DNA from: Polyangium fumosum
GTDB taxonomy: Bacteria > Myxococcota_A > Polyangia > Polyangiales > Polyangiaceae
Assembly: GCF_005144585.1 (NCBI RefSeq)
Contig: NZ_SSMQ01000003.1
Coordinates: forward strand, 186,001 to 250,000
Reading direction: 5' to 3'
DNA: 64,000 nt
Both the position numbers and the translations under genes were made by a program. Of this stretch, positions 42,054-49,898 are shown in pieces. The notes beneath the pieces are model-generated. The model was not told the DNA's origin. It made no database searches and worked only from the letters and a program-made list of their open reading frames with translations. Position 1 is the stretch's first letter; every line of letters begins with the position of its first letter.

Positions 42054-42896
42054 CTACTCCACGTTCGTGTTCAGGATGCCGCCGCTGCCGCCCCCGCCGC
42101 CGCCGCCCGGCGGTCTACGTCCGAGGATCGGGCCGCTGTCGACGGGCGCGCGGGCGCCGCGGATCGCCGGCAGGACGACCGGGAGGAAGGCCTGCGTCGC
42201 CTGGAGGACGGTGGCGTCCCCGGCCGGCCCGTAGTTCTCGAGGACGACGTTCTGGCCGGTCAGGATCATGCCGAGCGACGAGAAGAGCGCGCGCCCGGAG
42301 TCGAAATCGTCCCGGCCATTGCCGGGGACCTCTTTGAACTCGACCTCGTGGATCGTCCGCGGGAGGCCGTCGTTCAGGTGCTCCTGGTCGAAGCTCGGGC
42401 AGGGCGCGGCGACGCAGACGACGCCGTTGTGCCATACACGATGGAACGCGCCGCGGAGCTCGGCCGGTTCGAGGGCGACCCAGGCAAACCGGAGCGAGAG
42501 CGAGCCGAGGCCGCTCTGGCCCGGGAAGAGATCCCCGAAAAGGACGGCGCGCGTCGATTCTCGCTTTTCACCGATGGCCTCGCGAATCGTGCCGTCGACG
42601 CCGGCGAGCATGAGGAGGCTGGAGAACTGGATATCGGCGACGTAACACTCGTCGGCGAGGGTGCCGTCGGCGCAGACCGTCCTGTCCTGATTGACGGCGG
42701 AGACGAAGATCCCCCCGCAAAGGGGATATGCGCAGCGGCGAAGGTCCTGCCTGGCCGTGTAATAGGTCGCGAAGGAGATATCGGCTTCGTGTTCTGCCGT
42801 GGCCTCGGGTGCCGAGGAGGCATCGGAGGCGAGACAACCTGCAAAAAGAGGCGCAATGGCAAGAGAGGCAGCAACTAGGGTGCGGTGGGGTGACAC
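42054..42896 (-). CDS. DUF6748-like lipoprotein
   Basis: 280 residues; GTG 42896 has an excellent GAGGAGG six bases upstream. Lipobox FAGC. Characteristic beginning of the mature domain: ATYYTARQDLRRCAYPLCGG with VSAVNQDRTVCADGTLADEC, which I associate with the DUF6748 lipoproteins of Polyangiales. Paired Cys suggest disulphides in the periplasm. It ends in a Gly-rich run and GILNTNVE. Function unknown. The plus-strand kinase and the broken small gene lie beyond its 3' end. Confidence 0.72.
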   Translation of the reverse strand: MSPHRTLVAASLAIAPLFAGCLASDASSAPEATAEHEADISFATYYTARQDLRRCAYPLCGGIFVSAVNQDRTVCADGTLADECYVADIQFSSLLMLAGVDGTIREAIGEKRESTRAVLFGDLFPGQSGLGSLSLRFAWVALEPAELRGAFHRVWHNGVVCVAAPCPSFDQEHLNDGLPRTIHEVEFKEVPGNGRDDFDSGRALFSSLGMILTGQNVVLENYGPAGDATVLQATQAFLPVVLPAIRGARAPVDSGPILGRRPPGGGGGGGSGGILNTNVE

Positions 42897-43635
42897 GAAT
42901 ACCTCCTCGCGCCGCTCCCCAGCAAGCCGGGTGCCGCACGCACGATGTCGAGGAGGATCTGTTCGCCTCGCTCGTCATGAGCCACGGCGCCCACGGACAC
43001 GCACGTCGCCGTCATGGACCGCCGCGGCGGCAGCGGGGGGAGGCGATCGGAGAGACGAGGTCTGCGGAGTCGTTGGCCCATGCGACGCAAAACGGCCCCG
43101 AGCGCGGCGCTGGCCCGACTCCACAACGAGGGCGGATCCACGACCGTGTCACGTGGCGGCTCGGAACGCGCGACGGAGACGCGCGTTCCGCTCGCCGGGG
43201 GGTAGCGCCGCGCGAACCATCACGGTCGTCGCGACGTCATCGTCATTCATGTTCGGTGCGCCGCTCATCACCTATCTCCAGAGAGTCACCGACCCGAGGC
43301 GGCTGCGTCGCGTGGAACGTGCGCGTACGGGGAAACGCCGCGCGGCGCAGCCGGATCGGAACGGTGATCAACGACCAGCAGAAGAGGACGATGGAGGCGA
43401 GAGGTGCTTGCCCAAACGCGCGCGCCCCCATCGCCCGCTTCTGCTGGCCGTTTTGCAGGAAACCCGCCCGAGGCCGAGCACGGCGCCTTTTCGTTTACGA
43501 GGCCAGGAGGACCGTGTTCGGCTCGGGCAGGAGGGGGCGGTCACCGCCCGGAAGCAGCGCGCCGCCCCCCTACCCGCGCCCTTGACCGATGGCCGGATTT
43601 TGTTCGCTGATTTTTGAGAAAGGTAGGAGCTTTGG
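42897..43635. other. Gene-free interval
   Basis: About 740 bp between two minus-strand genes. Open frames here are arginine-rich readings of GC-rich DNA without domain, signal or codon bias I can support. The last ~40 bp (43595-43635) become AT-richer. I see no RNA gene, repeat or strong hairpin. Confidence 0.5.
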
Positions 43636-44811
43636 CTACTCGGCGAACTCAAACGACGGGAGGCAGCAGAACGTCACGGCGTCGGCGGGGTCTTCCGAGG
43701 CCGCGCCCGTGGGCTCTCCGCCCGTCGCGAGGCAGAGGCCGGGGATGTACGCAAGGTCGGTGATGGCCTTGCTCCCGAGCGCTCGGCCCGGTGGTAAGAC
43801 ATTCGTGCACTGCTCGCCGGAGGATGCCACGTCAACTGTATTTCCCCCAACGGCGCAGGCGCCATCGCTGTAATAGCGCAGGTTTCCTATGCACCCGCTC
43901 CCTACCGGGCTCCCGCCGCACTCACACGCCGTGCAGCCGCGCGTGTCGAGCGGCACCTCGCCGTAGAGGTAAATGGGGTTATATCGGTCGTAGTTGCCAG
44001 GGCACGTGGCGTGTATCCCCCTGAGCGCGATGCACTGGAGAAACGGGTATGGCAGGTCGTACATGCAGCGATGCGTGGCCGTCTTGCACGTGCCCTCGCG
44101 CTCCTTCGCCTCGCAGGCGAGGCCCACCCAACGCCAGTCCGTGGTCTTGGTGAATGCGGCCGGCTTCGTGATCGACGGGCACGCCTCGCTCGTCGGGCCG
44201 GGGAGCGGAGAGGCATAGACGGACTGCGCGCAGAACTCGCCGCCACAATCAGCCCCCGCCGGCAGGGCGTTCGTGCTCGTGCACGAGCCGTCCCAGCCGG
44301 CGGGTCCCCCGAAAGGGAGCGCGGTAGCTCCCTCCTCCGCGCACGTGCCAGCGCGGACCTCGATTGTTTCGGGGAGCTTGGTGCATAAGCCTTCCGAGGC
44401 CGGACACGAGCACTCGCACGCCGCGGGCGGCGCGTCGAGGAATGCGTAGCGTCGGTACTTCTCGAAAAACTCCACGTCGTCGCCGTAGCCGCCCAGCTTG
44501 CGCGCCTCATCGCAGTTCGCGGGCGCGAGTTCACGCGGCCCAAACCAGAGGAGCATCGGCGTTCGTGGCCAGTCCCCGGCCGACTCGCTGCTCGGCTCGG
44601 GGGTGCAGCGGCCGGGGCATTCGAGCGCCTGGGGGCCCTGGTTGGCCGCGTCGGCGGCAGCGTCGGCGGCAGCGTCGGTGCCAGCGTCGAGCTCGCAGCC
44701 GACATCTGGAAAAGCCGCTTCCGGATTGCATTTGTCACCAGCGACAAAAGGCTCGCCCGTACATGCGCTCGTCAGGCCGAAGAGAAACACTGGCAGCATC
44801 CAATATCGCAT
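43636..44811 (-). CDS. Cys-rich lipoprotein, third gene of sigma-factor operon
   Basis: 391 residues from ATG 44811; signal MLPVFLFGLTSAC is a lipoprotein signal. A short Asp/Ala linker (AGTDAAADAAADAAN) follows, then ~340 residues with more than 25 Cys, e.g. CECSCPASEGLC, CTACECGG, CGGEFCAQS and VTFCCLPS. Many disulphides are implied. No enzyme motif recognised. The ATG lies one base after the TGA of the upstream gene (TGAGATG), so translation is coupled and it belongs to the sigma / TPR-PEGA operon. Confidence 0.75.
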   Translation of the reverse strand: MRYWMLPVFLFGLTSACTGEPFVAGDKCNPEAAFPDVGCELDAGTDAAADAAADAANQGPQALECPGRCTPEPSSESAGDWPRTPMLLWFGPRELAPANCDEARKLGGYGDDVEFFEKYRRYAFLDAPPAACECSCPASEGLCTKLPETIEVRAGTCAEEGATALPFGGPAGWDGSCTSTNALPAGADCGGEFCAQSVYASPLPGPTSEACPSITKPAAFTKTTDWRWVGLACEAKEREGTCKTATHRCMYDLPYPFLQCIALRGIHATCPGNYDRYNPIYLYGEVPLDTRGCTACECGGSPVGSGCIGNLRYYSDGACAVGGNTVDVASSGEQCTNVLPPGRALGSKAITDLAYIPGLCLATGGEPTGAASEDPADAVTFCCLPSFEFAE

Positions 44812-44812
44812 C

Positions 44813-46021
44813 TCAAAACTCCCAAACGCCAAAGATCTGCGTACCCAACATCACGGGGGGCTGTTCCGCGACGACGGTTTGCCCCGCCACCACCCTCACA
44901 CCGCTCGTCAGACCGAGAACGTCCGCCGCTCCTTGAAGAGAGACCGACTCTGTTACGCGGACGCTCGCGCCGATGCGCGCCCCAGCGCCGGGCTGCACAT
45001 ACACGTAGGATTTGCCCGTGTAGGTGTACTGGGAGAACTGCACGCTGAGCACTCCGATGTGCCCCAGCGCGCAACCAAAGAACCAGCGGTAGTGCCCGCA
45101 TGCACTCGCCAGGCCTCCAACCGTCATCGCGCTGATCTGCCGTCCCTCGATACCAGAGGAGAGCCATGCAGCACGAGCCTCCAAGCCCAAGGAAACGTTT
45201 TCATGAGGCCTCACGCTGCCACTCACGGCCAACCCCACCGCCGGCATCCACGACGCCACCCCGAACACGACGACCGGCCCGCCTCCGATCGACCAACGTT
45301 TTTCCTCGGACTTCTGCACGGACCGCGGATCCTCGTACCCCCACGGATCCTCCTGCTTTGGAAGCTTGGTATCGGCCACGGTGACCGTCCGGTCGACCTT
45401 GGGCGGATCCTTCGCAGGTTCGTATACCGCCGGCGCGTCAGGCACGGGCAGCGGCTTCAGCGTGATCGGAAGCTGCTTGTCGTTCTTCTTCTCGACCGTG
45501 AACCGGACGATCGCCTCCTCGTACCCGTCGAGCTGCGCGTGTAGCTCATGCTCGCCCGCGCGCATGAACGTGAAGTACGACGAGCGGCCAGCGAGGTTCG
45601 ACGGCTTCCCGTCGAGCGTGACGCGTACACCCGTGTGCGAAAGGACCACCTCGATCCAGGCGCCCGCGTTCCGCGCGACCTCATGCGCCTCGAAGAACCG
45701 TTGCCGCTCCGCGGGTGACGCCTTCACCGCGAGCTGAATGGCGTCAAGCAGATGGGCCGCGGCTTGCTCGGGCTTATCGAGCTGCACGAGGAGCACGCCG
45801 AGCCGCCCGGCGATCAGCGGATCCGGGCGAACCGTCAAGGCTCGCCGGTAGGCCGCGACCGCCGAGCGACGCCGGCCCGTGGCGGCCTCGCGGTCGCCGA
45901 GCGCCGCGAACGCCTGGAACCGCTGCTCGTCGTCACTCATCTCGATCTCGTCGTCCGCCTGCGCCCATGCGGGCGAAGCGAGGCTGACGACCATCGAGAA
46001 CACCACAGCGGAGCGACGCAT
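44813..46021 (-). CDS. TPR-PEGA outer-membrane protein
   Basis: 402 residues with signal peptide ending AWA-Q. TPR-like helices at ~30-110 (FAALGDREAATGRRRSAVAA, YRRALTVRPDPLIAGRLG), a PEGA domain at ~120-190 (VTLDGKPSNLAGR, FMRAGEHELHAQLDGY), a charged linker, then a C-terminal barrel-like domain (~240-402) ending IFGVWEF with a terminal Phe, as recognised by the BAM machinery. It sits 33 bp after the sigma factor and is coupled to the Cys-rich lipoprotein. Sigma plus TPR/PEGA protein is a recurrent pairing in Polyangiales; the pair may sense envelope state. Confidence 0.8.
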   Translation of the reverse strand: MRRSAVVFSMVVSLASPAWAQADDEIEMSDDEQRFQAFAALGDREAATGRRRSAVAAYRRALTVRPDPLIAGRLGVLLVQLDKPEQAAAHLLDAIQLAVKASPAERQRFFEAHEVARNAGAWIEVVLSHTGVRVTLDGKPSNLAGRSSYFTFMRAGEHELHAQLDGYEEAIVRFTVEKKNDKQLPITLKPLPVPDAPAVYEPAKDPPKVDRTVTVADTKLPKQEDPWGYEDPRSVQKSEEKRWSIGGGPVVVFGVASWMPAVGLAVSGSVRPHENVSLGLEARAAWLSSGIEGRQISAMTVGGLASACGHYRWFFGCALGHIGVLSVQFSQYTYTGKSYVYVQPGAGARIGASVRVTESVSLQGAADVLGLTSGVRVVAGQTVVAEQPPVMLGTQIFGVWEF

Positions 46022-46054
46022 ACGCCTAATCTTACCGTATCCTCGCGAGAGGTT

Positions 46055-46957
46055 CTAGCGGGACCAACCTTGCCCTTCCGTTGTGGACCGCTCCGGGGCT
46101 TTGGGCTCGCCCATGTCGGCGGTGTCCGGGGCTTCCTGCACGCGTGGACGAGGAGGAGGCGATGCGCGCAGTTGCCTCGCCTCCTCATGCAGCAGCGACG
46201 GCGCGGGCGGTCCTGCAGGTGGGTCGACGGTCAGGACATCCGATGCAAGCCCTGCCAACGCGTGCGCCGTGCCCGCAAAGGAGGCTCGCACGCGAGCCAG
46301 TTCCGGCTTCGGGCTGTGCATGCAGGCGAGCGCCAGGAAGATCGGGCCGCCAAAATGCGCGGCGCGGTGGATGTACTCGTAAGCGCTTCGCATCGAGGCA
46401 GCCCGAAACAGCCGCACGAGAAGCGCGCCAAACCAGTCCTCGCGCTCCCCCAGGTGATAACGGAGGTGGTCAATGGCGGCGGCTCGTCTCGATTTCACGG
46501 TGCCGATCGAGATCCGAAGTTTCTCCGCGGTCTCCTCGTACGAGACGTCCATGAGGTCGACGAGCAGGAACACCGCGAGGTAGCGCTCGGGCATGCTGCT
46601 CATCGCCGCCGTGAGCTTGGTTCGGGCCTCGGCGAGGAAGGCATCGTCCTCGGGCGTCCGCCCGGGGTTCGCCGCCGGCTCGGCGTCGTTCGTGTCCGCG
46701 GAGAACAGGCGCCGCTCGCGCCGCTCCGCGCGGCGCGCCTCGCGTTCAACGTTCTTCGCAATGCCGAACGTCCATGGACGAATACCGTCCTCGTGCGGCA
46801 CGTAGTCGGGGAGCCGGACGAACGCCCGTGTCATTACTTCCTGAACGCGGTCCTCGGCTTTCGGGGTTCGTCGCCCCCGCAGCATGAAGCGGGCGAGGTC
46901 AGGGCGAACCGATAGTAGTTCGTCCCACAGCCTTGAGAGTTTGGTAGAATCCGCCAT
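46055..46957 (-). CDS. ECF-like sigma-70 factor with C-terminal extension
   Basis: 300 residues. Region 2: WDELLSVRPDLARFMLRG, AEDRVQEVMTRAFVRL, GIRPWTFGIAKNVEREARR; region 4: MPERYLAVFLLVDLMDVSYE and EETAEKLRISIGTVKSRRAA. Region 4 ends near residue 170; the remaining ~130 residues are an unusual extension with a helix (FGALLVRLFRAASMRSAYEY), a short hydrophobic stretch (GGPIFLALACM) and a Pro-rich disordered end. Such extensions can replace an anti-sigma factor; none is encoded here. Start ATG 46957. It is the first gene of a three-gene operon with the TPR-PEGA protein and lipoprotein. Confidence 0.88.
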   Translation of the reverse strand: MADSTKLSRLWDELLSVRPDLARFMLRGRRTPKAEDRVQEVMTRAFVRLPDYVPHEDGIRPWTFGIAKNVEREARRAERRERRLFSADTNDAEPAANPGRTPEDDAFLAEARTKLTAAMSSMPERYLAVFLLVDLMDVSYEETAEKLRISIGTVKSRRAAAIDHLRYHLGEREDWFGALLVRLFRAASMRSAYEYIHRAAHFGGPIFLALACMHSPKPELARVRASFAGTAHALAGLASDVLTVDPPAGPPAPSLLHEEARQLRASPPPRPRVQEAPDTADMGEPKAPERSTTEGQGWSR

Positions 46958-47152
46958 ACGCGCCCCATGACCGAGCGCGGGGTTTTGTTCGCAAGAATTG
47001 ACCGTCGCGTGTCGATTTCTTCCGGTCCCGGAAAAACGCGTCAAGTCGAAGGGTTATCTACCATGGTGGCGGATTGTCCCGCAAGAGCTAGGTCTGTTCC
47101 GATCACCCGCGACAAGGTCCACGCCGACGAGCGCGAACAGGACGGCCTCTTG

Positions 47153-47497
47153 CTAGCTCGCTCGACGGCGGAGCAGAGCACGCTCCACGGGCAGAACGGC
47201 GGAGGTTGGCAGGCCAAGCGCGGCGAGCCCTTCGGCCCGCGCGCCCCGCTCGCTGGCACGCGTCAAGCTCGCGTGCTGGTCCGGCGTGATGGCTCCGCGC
47301 ACGCGCTCCAGCTCCGCAACAAGGGCGTCATCGTACGCGCGGAGCGGGGCGGGATCGCCGACGCGGAGCGCGGCCCGGAGCGCGCCTTGCCAGTGCTGGC
47401 GGAGCGCGCGCCATGTCGCGGGGTTGAGGTGATGCTGTTTGAGGATGCTCGGCTCTGCCGCGGGGTCGAGCGCAAGTGCCGCGTCGAGCCGGGCACA
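47153..47497 (-). pseudogene. C-terminal fragment of a T6SS-island partner protein (second copy)
   Basis: In one minus-strand frame this segment reads CARLDAALALDPAAEPSIL, HHLNPATWRALRQHWQGAL, ITPDQHASLTRASERGARAE, LPVERALLRRRAS and TAG 47153. It is the C-terminal ~110 residues of the 245-residue protein at 48606-49343, closely similar at protein and DNA level. Its frame is closed by TAA right at the junction, so it has no start; it was joined to the toxin-scaffold remnant (47498-48365) by recombination. Confidence 0.8.
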
Positions 47498-48365
47498 CCG
47501 TTACCCCATCCTTCCGCCTGAACGTCGTCGACCCGTCCGGGTTGTCCCGAACCGACCCGCCATTCTTCTCCCACTTCGCCCGATCCGGCTGATTCGGCTT
47601 CCGCGGCCCCTTCGGCGCCCCACCGCCCCCGTTTCCGCCCGTCGACTTCTTCGGACCGCCCGGCGCAAACCCTCCATCCCCCGGATTCTTCGGCGCATTC
47701 GCCCAAGCCCCGCCACCTCTCTTCCTCCCGATCCGCTTCTTCGCCGCCTGCTTCGCTTTCCGCACCGCCGCCGCCGCATTCGCGAGGTGCGCTTGCCACT
47801 TCAACAACAACCGATCCAGCTTCGCCAGCGCCTTCGCCGCCCGCGTCGCCTTGATCCCCTTCCCCGCGAGATCCCCGACGTACGGCGCCGCCGCCGAGAC
47901 AACCGAGATCCCCGCCCCCAGCCAATCCCCATCGGCCAGCGCCAGCCCTGCGCCGGTGAGGTCCGAGACGGGCGTCGGGTCCAGCATTCCGGCGACGTCC
48001 ACGCCGAGCTTGAAGCCCTCCCACCGGATCGCCTCGTTCGTCTTGTCCAGCTCAGCCTTGCACGCCGCCTCCTCCGAAAGCGCGGCCTTCACCTCGGGGT
48101 CCGCCAGGACCTCCGGGTCATCATCGGCGATCTCGTCGACCCGGTCCAGCTCATCGGACGGGACGAACCCCTCCCCGTCGTCGCCGAGGTAAAGCCGACC
48201 ATTCTCGTCGATCGACACCACGTCCGGGTCCACCTCCGCCGCTGGCAAACTCCCCGTGGACGTCTTCCATTCGTATTGCTGGCTCCCCGGATCGAACGCC
48301 CCCGCGCTCGCCTTGTACATCTTCGACCCGTCGGGGCCGGCGCAGTTCATCGCGAAGATGATCTT
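47498..48365 (-). pseudogene. Remnant of a second DUF4150-toxin scaffold
   Basis: From IIFAMNCAGPDG it follows the intact effector (49899-51602) almost residue for residue: YKASAGAFDPGSQQYEWKTS, DDGEGFVPSDELDRVDEIAD, LTGAGLALADGDWLGAG, KLDRLLLKWQAHLANAAAA, then the Gly/Lys-rich linker to FRRKDGVTV. The PAAR-like N-terminus is missing. GPDG is joined directly to SKMYKAS, whereas the intact copy has ~95 residues between GPDG and PDGSKTYKAS, so a deletion between two short similar stretches is likely. The nuclease domain is lost at the fusion with 47153-47497. ATG 48350 could start a product, but it would end in out-of-frame sequence. Confidence 0.8.
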
Positions 48366-48467
48366 CCTACGGCATCCGCGTTGGTCCGGGCAAGGCCCTC
48401 ACGCGCTGGAGTGAGCCCGAGAGGACAGCAGCCAAGACCAACCGGGCGCCATTGGCCGCTTCAAGAT

Positions 48468-48533
48468 GAAAGCCGACGCGGCGCCGTGCTGTCTTTGTGG
48501 GAGACCAACGCCGATGACGCCGCGTCGGCTTTC
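48468..48533. terminator. 16-bp perfect inverted repeat, 34-nt loop
   Basis: GAAAGCCGACGCGGCG (48468-48483) and its exact complement CGCCGCGTCGGCTTTC (48518-48533), with A-rich/T-rich outer ends on both strands. It lies between the 245-residue gene and the toxin remnant. It could act as a terminator in either direction or be the footprint of a small mobile element. The rest of 48366-48605 holds no supported gene. Confidence 0.5.
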
Positions 48534-48605
48534 GAAATACCTCCTAATGCGGACAAACCCGAATGTCAAGACGAAGGACATGGCTCCCGCGACGAACTCC
48601 CGGGC

Positions 48606-49343
48606 TCACACGCGCGCAGCTCGTCGAAGCATCACGCGCTCGACGGGCAGGATGGCGGCGGCAGGCAGGCCAAGCGCGGCGAGCGCTTCGGCCCGCGCGC
48701 CCCGCTCGTTGGCGCGCGTCAGGCTTGCGTGTTGCTCTGGCGTAACGGTTCCACGAACGCGCTCCAACTCCCCGACAAAGGCATCGTCGTACGCTCGGAG
48801 GGGGGCGAGATCGCCGCCGCGGATCGCGGCCCTGAGTGCGCCTTGCCAGTGCTGGCGCAGCGCGCGCCATGTCGCGAGGTCGAGGTGATGCTGTTCGAGG
48901 ATGTTCGGCTCCGCCGCGGGGTCGAGCGCAAGCGCCGCGTCGAGCCGGGCGCACCGTTCGAGGGGGAAGGCGTCGAGCGGGAGCGGCGTGGGCACGATGG
49001 CGGGAGCAAGCGCGGGCGCAGGGGCAGGGACGGACACGGGCGGCTCGGGAGCGACGTCCGCGACAGGCCCCACGAACTGCGGCGGCGGGATCGCGGACGG
49101 CGCACGGGGACCATGAGCGAGGGCGGGCGGCGGTAGCAGCTCCGTCGGGATCAGGATGACGCCCTCCGGGATCGGCACGGGTGGCGCCGGCTTTGGAGGG
49201 GGGAGGAACATCGTGGGGGAGGCGTTCCAGTAATCGGGCGCAGGGATCCACGTGAGCCACGGCGACGCGTCGTCGGGCTCAGGTTCCGAGGGGTAGACGG
49301 TCGGGGTGTCGGCAGCGGTCGTGGGAATCAGGGTGTCGGGCAT
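48606..49343 (-). CDS. T6SS-island partner protein with Pro-rich N-terminus
   Basis: 245 residues, soluble. Residues 1-130 are Pro/Ala-rich (ASPWLTWIPAPDYWNASP, LLPPPALAHGPRAPSAIPPP). Residues ~135-245 are a helical domain: RCARLDAALALDPAAEPNIL, WRALRQHWQGALRAAIRGG, LERVRGTVTPEQHASLTRA, LPVERVMLRR. The helical L..W..ALR.HW pattern resembles small helical modules found in T6SS-linked proteins of Polyangiales. Its C-terminal domain is duplicated at 47153-47497 next to a second toxin scaffold, so the gene travels with these effectors. Start ATG 49343, 40 bp after the immunity gene on the same strand. Function unknown. Confidence 0.65.
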   Translation of the reverse strand: MPDTLIPTTAADTPTVYPSEPEPDDASPWLTWIPAPDYWNASPTMFLPPPKPAPPVPIPEGVILIPTELLPPPALAHGPRAPSAIPPPQFVGPVADVAPEPPVSVPAPAPALAPAIVPTPLPLDAFPLERCARLDAALALDPAAEPNILEQHHLDLATWRALRQHWQGALRAAIRGGDLAPLRAYDDAFVGELERVRGTVTPEQHASLTRANERGARAEALAALGLPAAAILPVERVMLRRAARV

Positions 49344-49382
49344 CGGAAGTCTCCGGCCTCAATGGTTGCCGCGCGAGTTCTT

Positions 49383-49883
49383 TTACTTCCCCTTTGCTTG
49401 GTCCCTCTTATCCGCCTCTTCATGGGTCATGAGGCTATCAAGGAACTCCTGGAGGCTCTTCGCAACGAGGTACACGTTTCGGTAGTCCGTTACGAACAAC
49501 CCATTCTCATCCAGCTCGTCCTCGTGGTCCCAGAAGTAGATCTTGCCGCGACGTTTGCCCTTCCAACCGATGCAGACGACATTTCCGCCTGCGTCGTCAG
49601 CGATGGGTATCAGGTCGGGGGGGATGCGCTCGTCGTACACCTCTAATGCACGATCGAGCCGCTCGGTCTTTCGGCCGTCATGAATCCCGTAGAATGCGTC
49701 CAGCACAGATCCCTGACCATGCCAGCCTGGGACCTCGAACACATTGGGGGTCGGCCATCCACCATTCGATGAAAGCAGAAACTGCTTGTATTCGATGGGC
49801 AGTAGCACGCCCCAGCGTGCCTCGAATTGGGCGATTGCCTCGCGAGACGTAGCGCCAAACGGATTCGGTTCCTCTATTCGCAT
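49383..49883 (-). CDS. SMI1/KNR4 family immunity protein
   Basis: 166 residues from ATG 49883; GTG 49889 is possible, but AGGGAGA is best spaced for the ATG. SMI1/KNR4 fold: FEARWGVLLPIEYKQFLLSS, the usual NGGWP, then DAFYGIHDG, PIADDAGGNVVCIG, KIYFWDHEDELDE and a C-terminal helix SLQEFLDSL. This family is the commonest immunity protein for nuclease polymorphic toxins. It starts 15 bp after the TAA of the HNH effector, with the Shine-Dalgarno overlapping that stop, so it should neutralise that toxin in the producer and its kin. Confidence 0.9.
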   Translation of the reverse strand: MRIEEPNPFGATSREAIAQFEARWGVLLPIEYKQFLLSSNGGWPTPNVFEVPGWHGQGSVLDAFYGIHDGRKTERLDRALEVYDERIPPDLIPIADDAGGNVVCIGWKGKRRGKIYFWDHEDELDENGLFVTDYRNVYLVAKSLQEFLDSLMTHEEADKRDQAKGK

Positions 49884-49898
49884 CGTCACGTTCTCCCT

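Noticed and set aside
42897-43635. Possible small genes or a degraded transposase
   Set aside because: All frames are Arg/Pro-rich without bias, start context or recognisable motif.
48399-48581. 60-codon minus-strand frame over the 16-bp inverted repeat
   Set aside because: It runs through the hairpin, has no family resemblance and no consistent codon bias; an AGGAGG inside it is not followed by a start codon.
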